Shown: piece by piece, positions 37,801 to 44,610 of the stretch
Layout: each line of letters begins with the position of its first letter
How positions within the stretch are numbered: position 1 is the stretch's first letter
Assembly: GCF_026151205.1 (NCBI RefSeq)
Contig: NC_087078.1
Coordinates: forward strand, 4,669,675-4,733,674
DNA length: 64,000 nucleotides
Direction of reading: 5' to 3'
From: Bolinopsis microptera
Lineage: Eukaryota; Ctenophora; Tentaculata; Lobata; Bolinopsidae
The notes under the pieces: model-generated
Seen by the model: only the letters and a program-made list of their open reading frames with translations
What the model was told of the DNA's origin: nothing
The model's database searches: none
Position numbers and translations under genes: made by a program

Positions 37801-40800
37801 AAAAGCTTTTTGTATATGTCCCCTTAATGGGGGCAAATGATGGTTTGGAAGCTCTTAGTCAATTAATTTGTAAGCTATGATGACATATCATATTATGACG
37901 CATTTAAATTGTTGACCAATTTCTTAACAACATACGCTGAGAAAAAATCTTATTATTTTTTCACAGATGGTTCTCCCATGCTAAGTGGTAAGTGTAATTA
38001 TGAATTATGTAGAATTTTTTTAAATTTCCGAACATATTTAATCGAAGAACATTTTGTTGCAAGCGCAAAACCACACACCTGACCTTGTCATGTCAAATCT
38101 TTGTACCGTGTAGTAGTTGCCCATAGCGATTAGAGACCGGTCTCTCAGATCCCGGAGGTCTGTTAGATCCCTCAGATTGACTCTGTTCATCTGACTGATG
38201 TGACCATCAGACACAGCCCGGCTCATTCCCGACCTGGCAGAGTTGCTAGAACCCTCACTTTCGTACCTGAACAACAACATTTTAACTATCATGCTTGCTA
38301 AGTGCTTACATTGCCCATACTTAGAACCCACCAAATTAGGGCCTTACAGACTGGGTAGTGACAGACCTACGGTCACAAAAAGTGATCCATCGTTAGAATT
38401 TGATTGGCCTAAAAATGGTTAGATCAGAGTATCTGAGCCGACCCGGTGTTAATACGCGGCCTAGATCCTAGGTATAAATATTGGAAGATTGAAGACATTA
38501 GTTATATCGCATTTTACCAATTGTCAGCCGATAAGGTATTCAAATATTTTATTTAGAAGCACTATCCTTGGTTTAGAACTTTTATTTGATAATATATAAT
38601 ACACGAAGATTACCCTAGCAACATGAAGTTTACCCTAGTCCCTAAGCAACATGAAGATTGCCCTGGCAACATGAAGATTGCCCTAGTAACATGAAGATTA
38701 CCCTACTAACATGAAAATTACCCTAGCAGCAGGGATTGGGCGACCTCTGTCCGACAGCGACATCTGTCCGACTCAGACAATAGGTTATTCGGACAATAGT
38801 TTATGTCGGATCCTACCGTACGATTTTCTTGAAACTTTCCATAAAGTATGGTGGTTATAGGACAAATAATCTGTGTAAGTTTGAGCGAGTTTCTATGTGC
38901 CAAATTTGAGATATCTCCTTAAACACACAAAATAACTAAAATTCGGTTTGCAGTGGTACCAAGGCATATATCTGGAGATCGAACGATACGATTTTCTTGA
39001 AACTTTCTAGATAGTAAGATAGCTTTAAGACAAATAATTTGTGTAAATTTGAGATATCACTTCAAACACAATAAAATAGTGCTGTCGGACAGATGTCGCT
39101 GTCGGACAGATGTCGTGTTACCGCAACATGACAATTACCCTAGCAACATGAAGGTTACCCTAGCAACATGAAGGTTACCCTAGGTAACAACGTAAGTCCA
39201 AAAACTGCAAACCAGTAGAAAATATACTAGTAGAATTGAATACAGGTTGAAGAGTATATTATGTATAAGAACAACAGAAAAAGAACAAAAACTAACAATA
39301 CACCCAAAATGACAGTGATTATAAAAAGGTAGTTGGTCAGAACACCGGAAACTTTAGCTGTGACAGCTTTACAGCTGCTGATAATTAAAATTTGATCCAC
39401 AGTTGAGCGAAAAGGGACGTTTGAGGTAAATGAGGCTGTTAAACAAAAGGTGGACACTACGGTGGACAAACAATACTCAATTTAACATGGACACTACGGT
39501 GGAGAACAAGATAGCGGACAAACAATACTCACTTTAACATGGACACCACGGTAGAGAACAAGATAGCGGACAATATAGATCAAGATAGCGGACACACAAT
39601 AGTCATTTTAACATGGACATCACAGCGGAGGACCCAAACAGCTCAATGATACAAAAATATTGGACAATATTGCGGAGTGTCCTGATACTTTTAGGTACCA
39701 TAATAAATGCAAAAGGGATAATAAATAGAACAGTGTTTCAAGAGTTTTAGCAGCAAGTTTAAAAGGTTCCCTCCACCAGCTCCTGCTCCAGAACCTAAAA
39801 CTAAAAGGGCCCTCCACCAGCTCCTGCTCCAGAACCTACAACTAAAGGGGTCCTCCACCAACTCCTGCTCCAGAACCTACAACTAAAGGGGCCCTCCACC
39901 AACTCCTGCTCCAGAACCTACAACTAAAGGGGCCCTCCACCAGCTCCTGCTCCAGAACCTACAACTAAAGGGGTCCTCCACCAGCTCCTGCTCCAGAACC
40001 TAAAACTAAAAGGGCCCTCCACCAGCTCCTGCTCCAGAACCTACAACTAAAGGGGTCCTCCACCAACTCCTGCTCCAGAACCTACAACTAAAGGGGCCCT
40101 CCACCAACTCCTGCTCCAGAACCTACAACTAAAGGGGCCCTCCACCAGCTCCTGCTCCAGAACCTACAACTAAAGGGGTCCTCCACCAACTCCTGCTCCA
40201 GAACATACAACTAAAGGGGTCCTCCACCAACTCTTGCTCCAGAACATAAAACTAAAGGGGTCCTCCACCAGCTCCTGCTCCAGAACCTACAACTAAAGGG
40301 GTCCTCCACCAGCTCCTGCTCCAGAACATACAACTAAAGGGGTCCTCCACCAGCTCCTGCTCTAGAACCTACAACTAAAGGAGCCCTCCGCCAGCTCCTG
40401 CTCCAGAACCTACAACTAAAGGCGCCCTCCACCAACTCCTGCTCCAAAACCTACAACTAAAGGAGCCCTCCACCAACTCCTGCTCCAAAACCTACAACTA
40501 AAGGGGCCCTCCACCAGCTCCTGCTCCAGAACCTACAACTAAAGGGGCCCTCCACCAACTCCTGCTCCAGAACCTACAACTAAAGGGGTCCTCCACCAAC
40601 TCCTGCTCCAGAACCTACAACTAAAGGGGTCCTCCACCAGCTCCTGCTTCAGAACCTACAACTAAAGGAGCCCTCCACCAGCTCATGCTCCAGAACATAC
40701 AACTAAAGGGGTCCTCCACCAGCTTCTGCTCCAGAACCTACAACTAAAGGGGCCCTCCACCAACTCCTGCTCCAGAACCTACAACTAAAGGGGCCCTCCA

Positions 40801-42106
40801 CCAATTCCTGCTCCAGAACATACAACTAAAGGGGTCCTCCACCAGCTCCTGCTCTAGAGCCTACAACTAAAGGAGCCCTCCACCAGCTCCTGCTCCAGAA
40901 CCTACAACTAAAGGGGCCCTCCACCAACTCCTGCTCCAGAACATACTCAACATACTAAGGGGTCCTCCACCAGCTCCTGCTCCAGAACCTACAACTAAAG
41001 GGGTCCTCAACCAGCTCCTGCTCCAGAACATACAACTAAAGGGGTCCTCCACCAGCTCCTGCTCTAGAACCTACAACTAAAGGAGCCCTCCGCCAGCTCC
41101 TGCTCCAGAACCTACAACTAAAGGAGCCCTCCACCAACTCCTGCTCCAAAACCTACAACTAAAGGAGCCCTCCACCAACTCCTGCTCCAGAACCTACAAC
41201 TAAAGGGGCCCTCCACCAGCTCCTGCTCCAGAACCTACAACTAAAGGGGCCCTCCACCAACTCCTGCTCCAGAACCTACAACTAAAGGGGTCCTCCACCA
41301 ACTCCTGCTCCAGAACCTACAACTAAAGGGGTCCTCCACCAGCTCCTGCTCTAGAACCTACAACTAAAGGAGCCCTCCACCAGCTCATGCTCCAGAACAT
41401 ACAACTAAAGGGGCCCTCCACCAGCTTCTGCTCCAGAACCTACAACTAAAGGGGCCCTCCACCAACTACTGCTCCAGAACCTACAACTAAAGGGGCCCTC
41501 CACCAATTCCTGCTCCAGAACATACAACTAAAGGGGTCCTCCACCAGCTCCTGCTCTAGAACCTACAACTAAAGGAGCCCTCCACCAGCTCCTGCTCCAG
41601 AACCTACAACTAAAGGAGCCCTCCACCAACTCCTGCTCCAAAACCTACAACTAAAGGGGCCCTCCACCAGCTCCTGCTCCAGAACCTACAACTAAAGGGG
41701 CCCTCCACCAGCTCCTGCTCCAGAACATACAACTAAAGAGGTCCTCCACAAGCTTCTGCTCCATAACGTACAACTAAACGGGTCCTCCACCAGCTCCAGA
41801 ACCAACTCTGGGATCTGGAAAGACCCCGTGTCGGTGGTTAGTGGCAGTGTTGGAAACAGCCACAAACTATTTCGGATTTCAGAAATGAAAGTCGGGGACT
41901 CAAGAGCATTAAGATTTCTCAGTCCCATGAAGTTTAACGAAGACAACATCCATAAAAAAGTGTATCTTTTATTTTATAAAAGTTTATTTTATAAAGTGTA
42001 TCTTTTGTCAAACATACCTGGCTCTAATGATACTGCGAGCACTGCCACACTCACTGGCGGAACTCCTTGGCCTTTTTAACACTCTCTGTTTCAGCTTCCT
42101 CAACAT
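13617..42106 (-). CDS. Gene 2 (joined exons): PDZ plus coiled-coil scaffold, neurabin/spinophilin-like
   Basis: Probable cytoskeletal scaffold. Nineteen exons, from the start codon at 42106 to the stop at 13617: 42106-42018, 38266-38079, 34696-34481, 32702-32593, 32040-31969, 29330-29267, 28980-28696, 28204-28093, 25600-25519, 25352-25184, 20089-19932, 19681-19542, 19364-19256, 18285-18160, 17986-17877, 16614-16439, 16193-16091, 15765-15627, 13817-13617. All phases agree and the sum is 2649 nt (882 residues). Order: Ser/Arg-rich N-terminus, long linker, PDZ (about 407-495, with GLGF at 416-419), coiled coil (about 585-680), Ser-rich segment, Glu-rich tail. VELEKD just before GLGF, and [10 protein letters not shown] then DQIIKCG, resemble the neurabin/spinophilin PDZ, and PDZ followed by coiled coil is that family's order. 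I see no clear protein-phosphatase-1 docking motif and no C-terminal SAM domain. Individual exon edges are inferred. Confidence 0.8.
14110..15245 (-). mobile_element. Penelope-like retroelement RT fragment in a gene 2 intron
   Basis: Reading leftwards: [27 protein letters not shown] (block A), [19 protein letters not shown] with the YRDD catalytic block near 14735, and [15 protein letters not shown] with [15 protein letters not shown]. This order matches Penelope-like element reverse transcriptases. The copy has frameshifts and stops, so it is dead. It sits between the last two exons of gene 2, in the same orientation as the gene. Confidence 0.82.
15250..15480. repeat. ~32-bp minisatellite, about 6 copies
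   Basis: Unit agtaattatatattttcctg then gagtagtcagc. Lies in the last intron of gene 2, between the Penelope fragment and exon 18. Confidence 0.9.
15481..15592. repeat. (taattacag)-type short repeats
   Basis: Irregular taattaca and acagtaatta units, about 110 bp. Confidence 0.85.
15627..15765 (-). CDS. Gene 2 exon 18, Ser/Tyr-rich
   Basis: Acceptor CCTCCCCTAG, donor TCTGAG|GTTAGA. Reads [20 protein letters not shown] then [21 protein letters not shown] is a basophilic-kinase-type site. Phase 2 in, phase 0 out. Its acceptor and first ~24 bases are the unit of the adjoining array. Confidence 0.78.
15742..16022 (-). repeat. 56-57-bp array carrying the exon 18 acceptor and exon start
   Basis: In the gene's orientation each unit has a pyrimidine tract ending CCCCTAG, then GTTCAGTTACCCGTCCAGCT (start of exon 18), then TCCTAGGATTAACTC. 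Acceptor copies lie near 15765, 15821, 15878, 15934 and 15991. Only the copy nearest the exon continues into it. Confidence 0.93.
16091..16193 (-). CDS. Gene 2 exon 17, with a likely GC donor
   Basis: Acceptor CCTCCCTAG, reads [20 protein letters not shown] and [13 protein letters not shown]. The only donor that keeps the frame is CCAG|GCAAAT, a GC rather than GT donor. Phase 1 in, phase 2 out, and the junction makes an Arg codon with exon 18. Confidence 0.75.
16439..16614 (-). CDS. Gene 2 exon 16
   Basis: Acceptor AATTTGCAG, donor GAAATGG|GTGAGT. Reads [40 protein letters not shown] and [14 protein letters not shown]. Phase 2 in, phase 1 out. Confidence 0.85.
16615..17270. other. Gene 2 intron, mostly unique; minor local duplication
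   Basis: Holds a ~90-bp imperfect duplication near 16850-17000 (agtaaaggataccagggttg). An open stretch at 17250-17122 has a good acceptor but is not needed by the exon chain (see rejected). Confidence 0.5.
17283..17665. repeat. Interstitial telomere-like array, CCTAAA and CCCTAAACCTAA units
   Basis: The first ~140 bp is nearly pure CCTAAA (TTTAGG on the gene strand). The rest alternates CCTAAA and CCCTAA, with a few CCCTGAA variants. It lies in the intron between gene 2 exons 15 and 16. TTTAG is also a 3' splice-site-like motif, so the gene strand carries dozens of weak acceptor look-alikes. Confidence 0.95.
17877..17986 (-). CDS. Gene 2 exon 15, coiled coil
   Basis: Acceptor AATATTCAG, donor CTTGT|GTAAGC. 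Reads [20 protein letters not shown] then [16 protein letters not shown], a heptad-like coiled coil. Phase 0 in, phase 2 out. The acceptor and first ~25 bases exist three times in tandem. Confidence 0.85.
17961..18112 (-). repeat. 48-49-bp triplication of the exon 15 acceptor and exon start
   Basis: In gene orientation: AATATTCAG (or AACATTCAG), then ATATTAGATGAACTAAA, then a short linker. Units are anchored at plus-strand 17970, 18019 and 18067. The middle copy has ATAGTAG. Confidence 0.92.
18160..18285 (-). CDS. Gene 2 exon 14, coiled coil
   Basis: Acceptor TTGAATTTCAG. Reads [20 protein letters not shown] and [20 protein letters not shown], highly charged helical sequence. Donor taken as ACCATG|GTTACT, which gives phase 0 in and out. 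The frame is also open upstream of the acceptor ([10 protein letters not shown]), so a longer exon from about 18374 is possible. Confidence 0.72.
18480..19245. repeat. ~53-bp minisatellite in a gene 2 intron, about 14 copies
   Basis: Unit ctccctaaatcaccatggtt-like with acaggtactaacattaaggt and cgctaccctcg. Several copies lack the middle block. Starts about 12 bases past the exon 13 donor. Confidence 0.9.
19256..19364 (-). CDS. Gene 2 exon 13
   Basis: Acceptor TTTGGCAG, donor CTCAAG|GTTTCT. Reads [20 protein letters not shown] and [14 protein letters not shown], entering the coiled coil. Phase 2 in, 0 out. Confidence 0.83.
19542..19681 (-). CDS. Gene 2 exon 12
   Basis: Acceptor CTTATAACAG, donor GAAAG|GTATAA. 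Reads [20 protein letters not shown], then [20 protein letters not shown] and DLE. Phase 0 in, 2 out. Confidence 0.83.
19675..19730 (-). repeat. 28-bp duplication of the exon 12 acceptor and exon start
   Basis: GCCCCTTATAACAG then GACCCT occurs twice, 28 bases apart. Only the lower-coordinate copy leads into the exon. Confidence 0.9.
19932..20089 (-). CDS. Gene 2 exon 11, second half of the PDZ domain
   Basis: Reads [20 protein letters not shown] then [19 protein letters not shown], and ends NKWL before donor [20 protein letters not shown] matches the last helix of a PDZ domain and LTLTMGR its last strand. The acceptor is a CAGGAG tandem: using the first AG gives Gly-Arg-Ala-Ser, the second gives Gly-Thr-Ser. 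The second fits PDZ consensus (GTSxVG) better. Phase 1 in, 0 out. The exon start is amplified 77-fold upstream. Confidence 0.9.
20046..25050 (-). repeat. 65-bp x 77 array: 3' splice site plus start of the second PDZ exon
   Basis: Exactly 5005 bp of 65-bp units with almost no divergence (single changes seen near 20225, 20633 and 21663). In gene orientation a unit is GAATATTGTCCTTGTTCAG, then GAGCTAGTTTTGTAGGAATA and the next ~29 exon bases through GACTAATGAA. So each unit is a branch/acceptor region plus about 49 bases of PDZ coding sequence with no donor. Only the lowest-coordinate unit continues into the full exon. 65 is not a multiple of 3, so including extra units would shift the frame. 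Confidence 0.98.
25184..25352 (-). CDS. Gene 2 exon 10, first half of the PDZ domain
   Basis: Acceptor CGGTATCCAG, donor GGCA|GTGAGT. Reads [52 protein letters not shown] is the carboxylate-binding loop of PDZ domains. Spacing and VELEKD resemble the neurabin/spinophilin PDZ. Phase 0 in, 1 out. Confidence 0.92.
25519..25600 (-). CDS. Gene 2 exon 9
   Basis: Acceptor TACTCTCCAG, donor TACCAG|GTATTT. Reads [20 protein letters not shown] then PETHLYQ, followed in frame by VELEKD of the PDZ exon. Phase 2 in, 0 out. Confidence 0.83.
25667..26732. repeat. 11-bp minisatellite (acagtagttac), about 96 copies
   Basis: Nearly perfect 11-bp unit with one irregular copy near 26180. Lies in the intron between gene 2 exons 8 and 9. 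Confidence 0.98.
26733..28092. other. Gene 2 intron, no features recognised
   Basis: AT-rich unique sequence. No coding exon with matching phase was found. Confidence 0.5.
28093..28204 (-). CDS. Gene 2 exon 8
   Basis: Acceptor CTGCAACCCCAG, donor taken as TCGGG|GTAGCC. Reads [20 protein letters not shown] and [16 protein letters not shown]. Phase 1 in, 2 out, as both neighbours need. The hydrophobic stretch before the PDZ lies where neurabins carry their phosphatase-docking region, but no clear RVxF motif is visible. A GAATTAG|GTTATT donor is the alternative, but its phase would not fit exon 9. Confidence 0.62.
28696..28980 (-). CDS. Gene 2 exon 7, largest exon
   Basis: Acceptor TTACCCGCAG, donor AACTA|GTAAGT. 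Reads [60 protein letters not shown] and [15 protein letters not shown]. Phase 1 in and out. No known domain recognised. Confidence 0.8.
29267..29330 (-). CDS. Gene 2 exon 6
   Basis: Acceptor TTTATTTCAG, donor CTGAAG|GTTATT. Reads [20 protein letters not shown] then E. RSAS is a possible kinase site. Phase 0 in, 1 out, joining exon 7 through a Gly codon. Confidence 0.75.
29577..29881 (-). repeat. 54-bp array carrying a copy of the exon 5 donor, about 5-6 copies
   Basis: In gene orientation each unit reads ATTAAATTG|GTGAGTGTAATTGC, closely matching the exon 5 junction CAAACTG|GTAAGTGTAATTGC. A 2-kb transposon now separates most units from the exon. Confidence 0.85.
29890..31947. mobile_element. 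2.06-kb non-autonomous DNA transposon with repeat-built inverted ends, 8-bp TSD
   Basis: Tips GGGAAAATGGACGATTAGGT and the complement of GGGAATATGGGCGATTAGGT, each followed by tandem tatacggcc-type subrepeats (about 20 in the left arm, 8 in the right). Flanked by identical TGTAGAAG at 29882-29889 and 31948-31955. Internally, Gly/Cys-poor ccggctactaaccggc-type palindromic units lie at 30110-30380. No transposase. An 8-bp duplication suggests hAT, but the tips are not typical. It landed within a donor-repeat array in a gene 2 intron. Confidence 0.88.
31969..32040 (-). CDS. Gene 2 exon 5
   Basis: Acceptor CTCCTCTTCAG, donor AAACTG|GTAAGT. 24 codons: [20 protein letters not shown] then SDKL. Phase 0 in and out. 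Confidence 0.87.
32188..32592 (-). repeat. 18-bp array starting at the exon 4 donor, about 22 copies
   Basis: Unit CACGTGATCAGTACCCTG in gene orientation. The exon 4 donor itself reads CAG|GTACACGTGATCAGTACC and merges into the array. Each unit holds BclI-like TGATCA and mostly CACGTG (E-box) palindromes. Because 18 is divisible by 3 the array is open in several frames, which is not evidence of coding. Confidence 0.93.
32593..32702 (-). CDS. Gene 2 exon 4
   Basis: Acceptor TTTCCAAACAG, donor AAACAG|GTACAC. Reads [20 protein letters not shown] and [16 protein letters not shown]. Phase 1 in, 0 out. Confidence 0.83.
32703..33830. other. Gene 2 intron with a diverged dispersed-repeat piece
   Basis: Bases 32815-32930 (ggactttatttgaacgg, ccgttcaaattaaatctgat) resemble 29180-29250, so the two are scattered copies of one old element. 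Otherwise nothing recognised. Confidence 0.5.
33838..34480 (-). repeat. ~31-49-bp array carrying the exon 3 donor, about 15 copies
   Basis: In gene orientation units read GATATAG|GTAACGGACCCTCAACCC, then TCGTACCCATATAATATT. The exon 3 junction is GAAATAG|GTAACGGACCCTCAACCC, so the donor and first intron bases are repeated. Starts directly at the exon boundary. Confidence 0.92.
34481..34696 (-). CDS. Gene 2 exon 3, Ser/Thr/Pro-rich linker
   Basis: Acceptor AACTACTTGCAG, donor AAATAG|GTAACG. 216 bp reading [39 protein letters not shown] and [20 protein letters not shown]. Phase 1 in and out. Confidence 0.85.
34705..36288. repeat. ~70-bp minisatellite upstream of the exon 3 acceptor, about 22 copies
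   Basis: Unit tgggagatctattagtggtt, ctagatctgatctagtagtt, tgtactctagtagcagggtt, actagagtac. Some copies have an extra agagtag. Contains many AGATCT and CTAG palindromes. Ends about 8 bases from the exon acceptor, but does not include exon sequence. Confidence 0.97.
36451..37823. mobile_element. 1.37-kb foldback/MITE element at a TTAA target
   Basis: Two ~630-bp arms are near-perfect inverted copies around a ~100-bp centre (about 37090-37180). Tips GGGGACATATACAAAAAGCT and its complement, flanked on both sides by TTAA (36447-36450 and 37824-37827). TTAA targets suggest a piggyBac-type mobiliser. No coding capacity. Lying in a gene 2 intron, its transcript would fold into a long hairpin. Confidence 0.92.
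38079..38266 (-). CDS. Gene 2 exon 2, Ser/Arg-rich
   Basis: Acceptor TTGTTGTTCAG, donor GTCAG|GTGTGT (phase 1); an AAG|GTCAGG donor eight bases earlier would break the frame. Reads [39 protein letters not shown] and [11 protein letters not shown]. Phase 2 in. Confidence 0.8.
38590..39185. repeat. 19-bp repeats (taccctagcaacatgaag) split by a MITE
   Basis: Five or six units at 38605-38735 and three at 39120-39185, interrupted by the inverted-repeat element at 38741-39115. Confidence 0.85.
38741..39115. mobile_element. 375-bp MITE with 32-bp terminal inverted repeats
   Basis: CGACCTCTGTCCGACAGCGA at the left matches the complement of the right end (38741-38772 against 39084-39115) with one mismatch over 32 bases. 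Each end is itself a duplicated gacatctgtccgac. Target duplication not clear. Sits within the 19-bp array. Confidence 0.85.
39460..39610. repeat. Short duplications (ttaacatggacactacggtg)
   Basis: About three imperfect copies of a 50-60-bp unit containing gagaacaagatagcggacaa. Confidence 0.8.
39770..41812. repeat. 41-bp minisatellite in gene 2 intron 1, about 49 copies
   Basis: Unit ctccaccagctcctgctcca then gaacctacaactaaaggggt and c, with frequent gcc/gtc and c/t variants. No exon junction was recognised at its edges. Confidence 0.97.
42018..42106 (-). CDS. Gene 2 exon 1 with start codon
   Basis: ATG at 42106-42104 after GTAGTG (G at -3). Reads [20 protein letters not shown] then GSARSIIRA, and ends AG|GTATGT in phase 2, giving Arg with exon 2. 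An acceptor AAACAG just inside the frame (at 42086) is an alternative if the true start lies upstream. Confidence 0.72.
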
Positions 42107-42114
42107 CACTACAA

Positions 42115-42262
42115 CCTATACTAATAGTACTAGTATTATACTACTGTACTGTATAAAAGTAAAACTATACTAGTAGTATTATACTAGTGTACTGTATAAA
42201 AGTATAAACTACACTAGTAGTATTATACTAGTGTACTGTATAAAAGTATATACAAACCAAAC
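42115..42262. repeat. ~41-bp repeat, 3 copies, just upstream of gene 2
   Basis: Unit actagtagtattatactagt then gtactgtataaaagtata. Immediately 5' of the proposed start codon. The TATAAAAG motifs face the plus strand, so they are not evident TATA boxes for gene 2. Confidence 0.85.
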
Positions 42263-42429
42263 TGCAGTGGAACTAGGCTTGGCAAGACAAAGTAGCGTTA
42301 TCTATATCCCTCGCCACGGGAAATGAAACTTGAAACTTGATCGTGAACAGATAAAGACATATTTCTCAAAAATTGGGGTGGAATTTTCATTTATATATAG
42401 TACGTCATTCTGAAGTACATGATATTTGT

Positions 42430-44610
42430 AGCCTTGGATTTGTGCCAGCTGTTTCGTATTCTCAATACAGCGTACAAAGTGTAAATGTACGCGTTCTTGT
42501 GCTGACATTGTATTTGTATTCTCAATACAGCGTACAAAGTATAAACGTACCCGTTCTTGTGTTGACATTGTATTTGTATTCTTAATACAGTGTAAAAAGT
42601 ATAAACGTACCCGTTCTTGTGCTGACATTGTATTTGTATTTTCAATACAGTGTACAAAGTGTAAACGTACCCGTTCTTGTGCTGACATTGTATTTGTATT
42701 CTCAATACAGCGTAAAAAGTATAAACGTACCAGTTCTTGTGATGATATTGTATTTGTATTCTCAATACAGCGTAAAAAGTATAAACGTACCAGTTCTTGT
42801 GATGACATTGTATTTGTATTCTCAATACAGCGTAAAAAGTATAAACGTACCAGTTCTTGTGATGACATTGTATTTGTATTCTCAATACAGCGTAAAAAGT
42901 ATAAACGTACCCGTTCTTGTGCTGACATTGTATTTGTATTCCCAATACAGCGTACAAAGTGTAAATGTACCAGTTCTTGTGATGGTATTGTATTTGTATT
43001 CTCAATACAGCGTAAAAAGTATAAACGTACCAGTTCTTGTGATGACATTGTATTTGTATTTTCAATACAGTGTACAAAGTGTAAACGTACCCGTTCTTGT
43101 GCTGACATTGTATTTGTATTCTCAATACAGCGTAAAAAGTATAAACGTACCAGTTCTTGTGATGGTATTGTATTTGTATTCTCAATACAGCGTAAAAAGT
43201 ATAAACGTACCAGTTCTTGTGATGACATTGTATTTGTATTCTCAATACAGCGTAAAAAGTATAAACGTACCAGTTCTTGTGATGACATTGTATTTGTATT
43301 CTCAATACAGCGTAAAAAGTATAAACGTACCCGTTCTTGTGATGACATTGTATTTGTATTCTCAATACAGCGTACGAAGTGTAAACGTACCCGTTCTTGT
43401 GCTGACATTGTATTTGTATTCTCAATACAGTGTACAAAGTATAAACGTACCCGTTCTTGTGCTGACATTGTATTTGTATTCTCAATACAGCGTAAAAAGT
43501 ATAAACGTACCAGTTCTTGTGATGACATTGTATTTGTATTCTCAATACAGCGTAAAAAGTATAAACGTACCCGTTCTTGTGCTGACATTGTATTTGTATT
43601 CTCAATACAGCGTAAAAAGTATAAACGTACCAGTTCTTGTGATGACATTGTATTTGTATTCTCAATACAGTGTACAAAGTATAAACGTACCCGTTCTTGT
43701 GCTGATATTGTATTTGTATTCTCAATACAGTGTACAAAGTATAAACGTACCCGTTCTTGTGCTGATATTGTATTTGTATTCTCAATACAGCGTACGAAGT
43801 GTAAACGTACCCGTTCTTGTGCTGACATTGTATTTGTATTCTCAATACAGTGTATTAAGTATAAACGTACCAGTTCTTGTGCTGACATTCACATTGTATT
43901 TGTATTCTCAATACAGCGTACAAAGTACAAATGTACCCGTTCTTGTGCTGACATTGTATTTGTATTCTCAATACAACTTACAAAGTATAAACGTACCCGT
44001 TCTTGTGCTGACATTGTATTTGTATTCTCAATACAGTGTATTAAGTATAAACGTACCAGTTCTTGTGCTGACATTCACATTGTATTTGTATTCTCAATAC
44101 AGCGTACAAAGTATAAACGTACCCGTTCTTGTGCTGACATTGTATTTGTATTCTCAATACAACTTACAAAGTATAAACGTACCCGTTCTTGTGCTGACAT
44201 TGTATTTGTATTCTCAATACAGCGTACAAAGTATAAACGTACCCGTTCTTGTGCTGACATTGTATTTGTATTCTCAATACAACTTACAAAGTATAAACGT
44301 ACTCGTTATTGTGCTGACATTGTATTTGTATTCTCAATACAGCGTAAAAAGTATAAACGTACCCGTTCTTGTGCTGACATTGTATTTGTATTCTCAATAC
44401 AACTTACAAAGTATAAACGTACTCGTTATTGTGCTGACATTGTATTTGTATTCTCAATACAGCGTACAAAGTATAAAAGTACTCGTTCTTGTGCTGACAT
44501 TGTATTTGTATTCTCAATACAGCGTACAAAGTATAAAAGTACTCGTTCTTGTGCTGACATTGTATTTGTATTCTCAATACAGCGTACGAAGTATAAACGT
44601 ACCTGTTTAA
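42430..44610. repeat. 60-bp minisatellite, about 36 copies, between genes 1 and 2
   Basis: Unit tgacattgtatttgtattct, caatacagcgtacaaagtat, aaacgtacccgttcttgtgc. A few units carry a 6-bp insert (acattc). 60 is 20 codons, so ORFs of 484-663 codons appear on both strands; the simultaneous openness in opposite strands marks them as artefacts. Confidence 0.97.
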
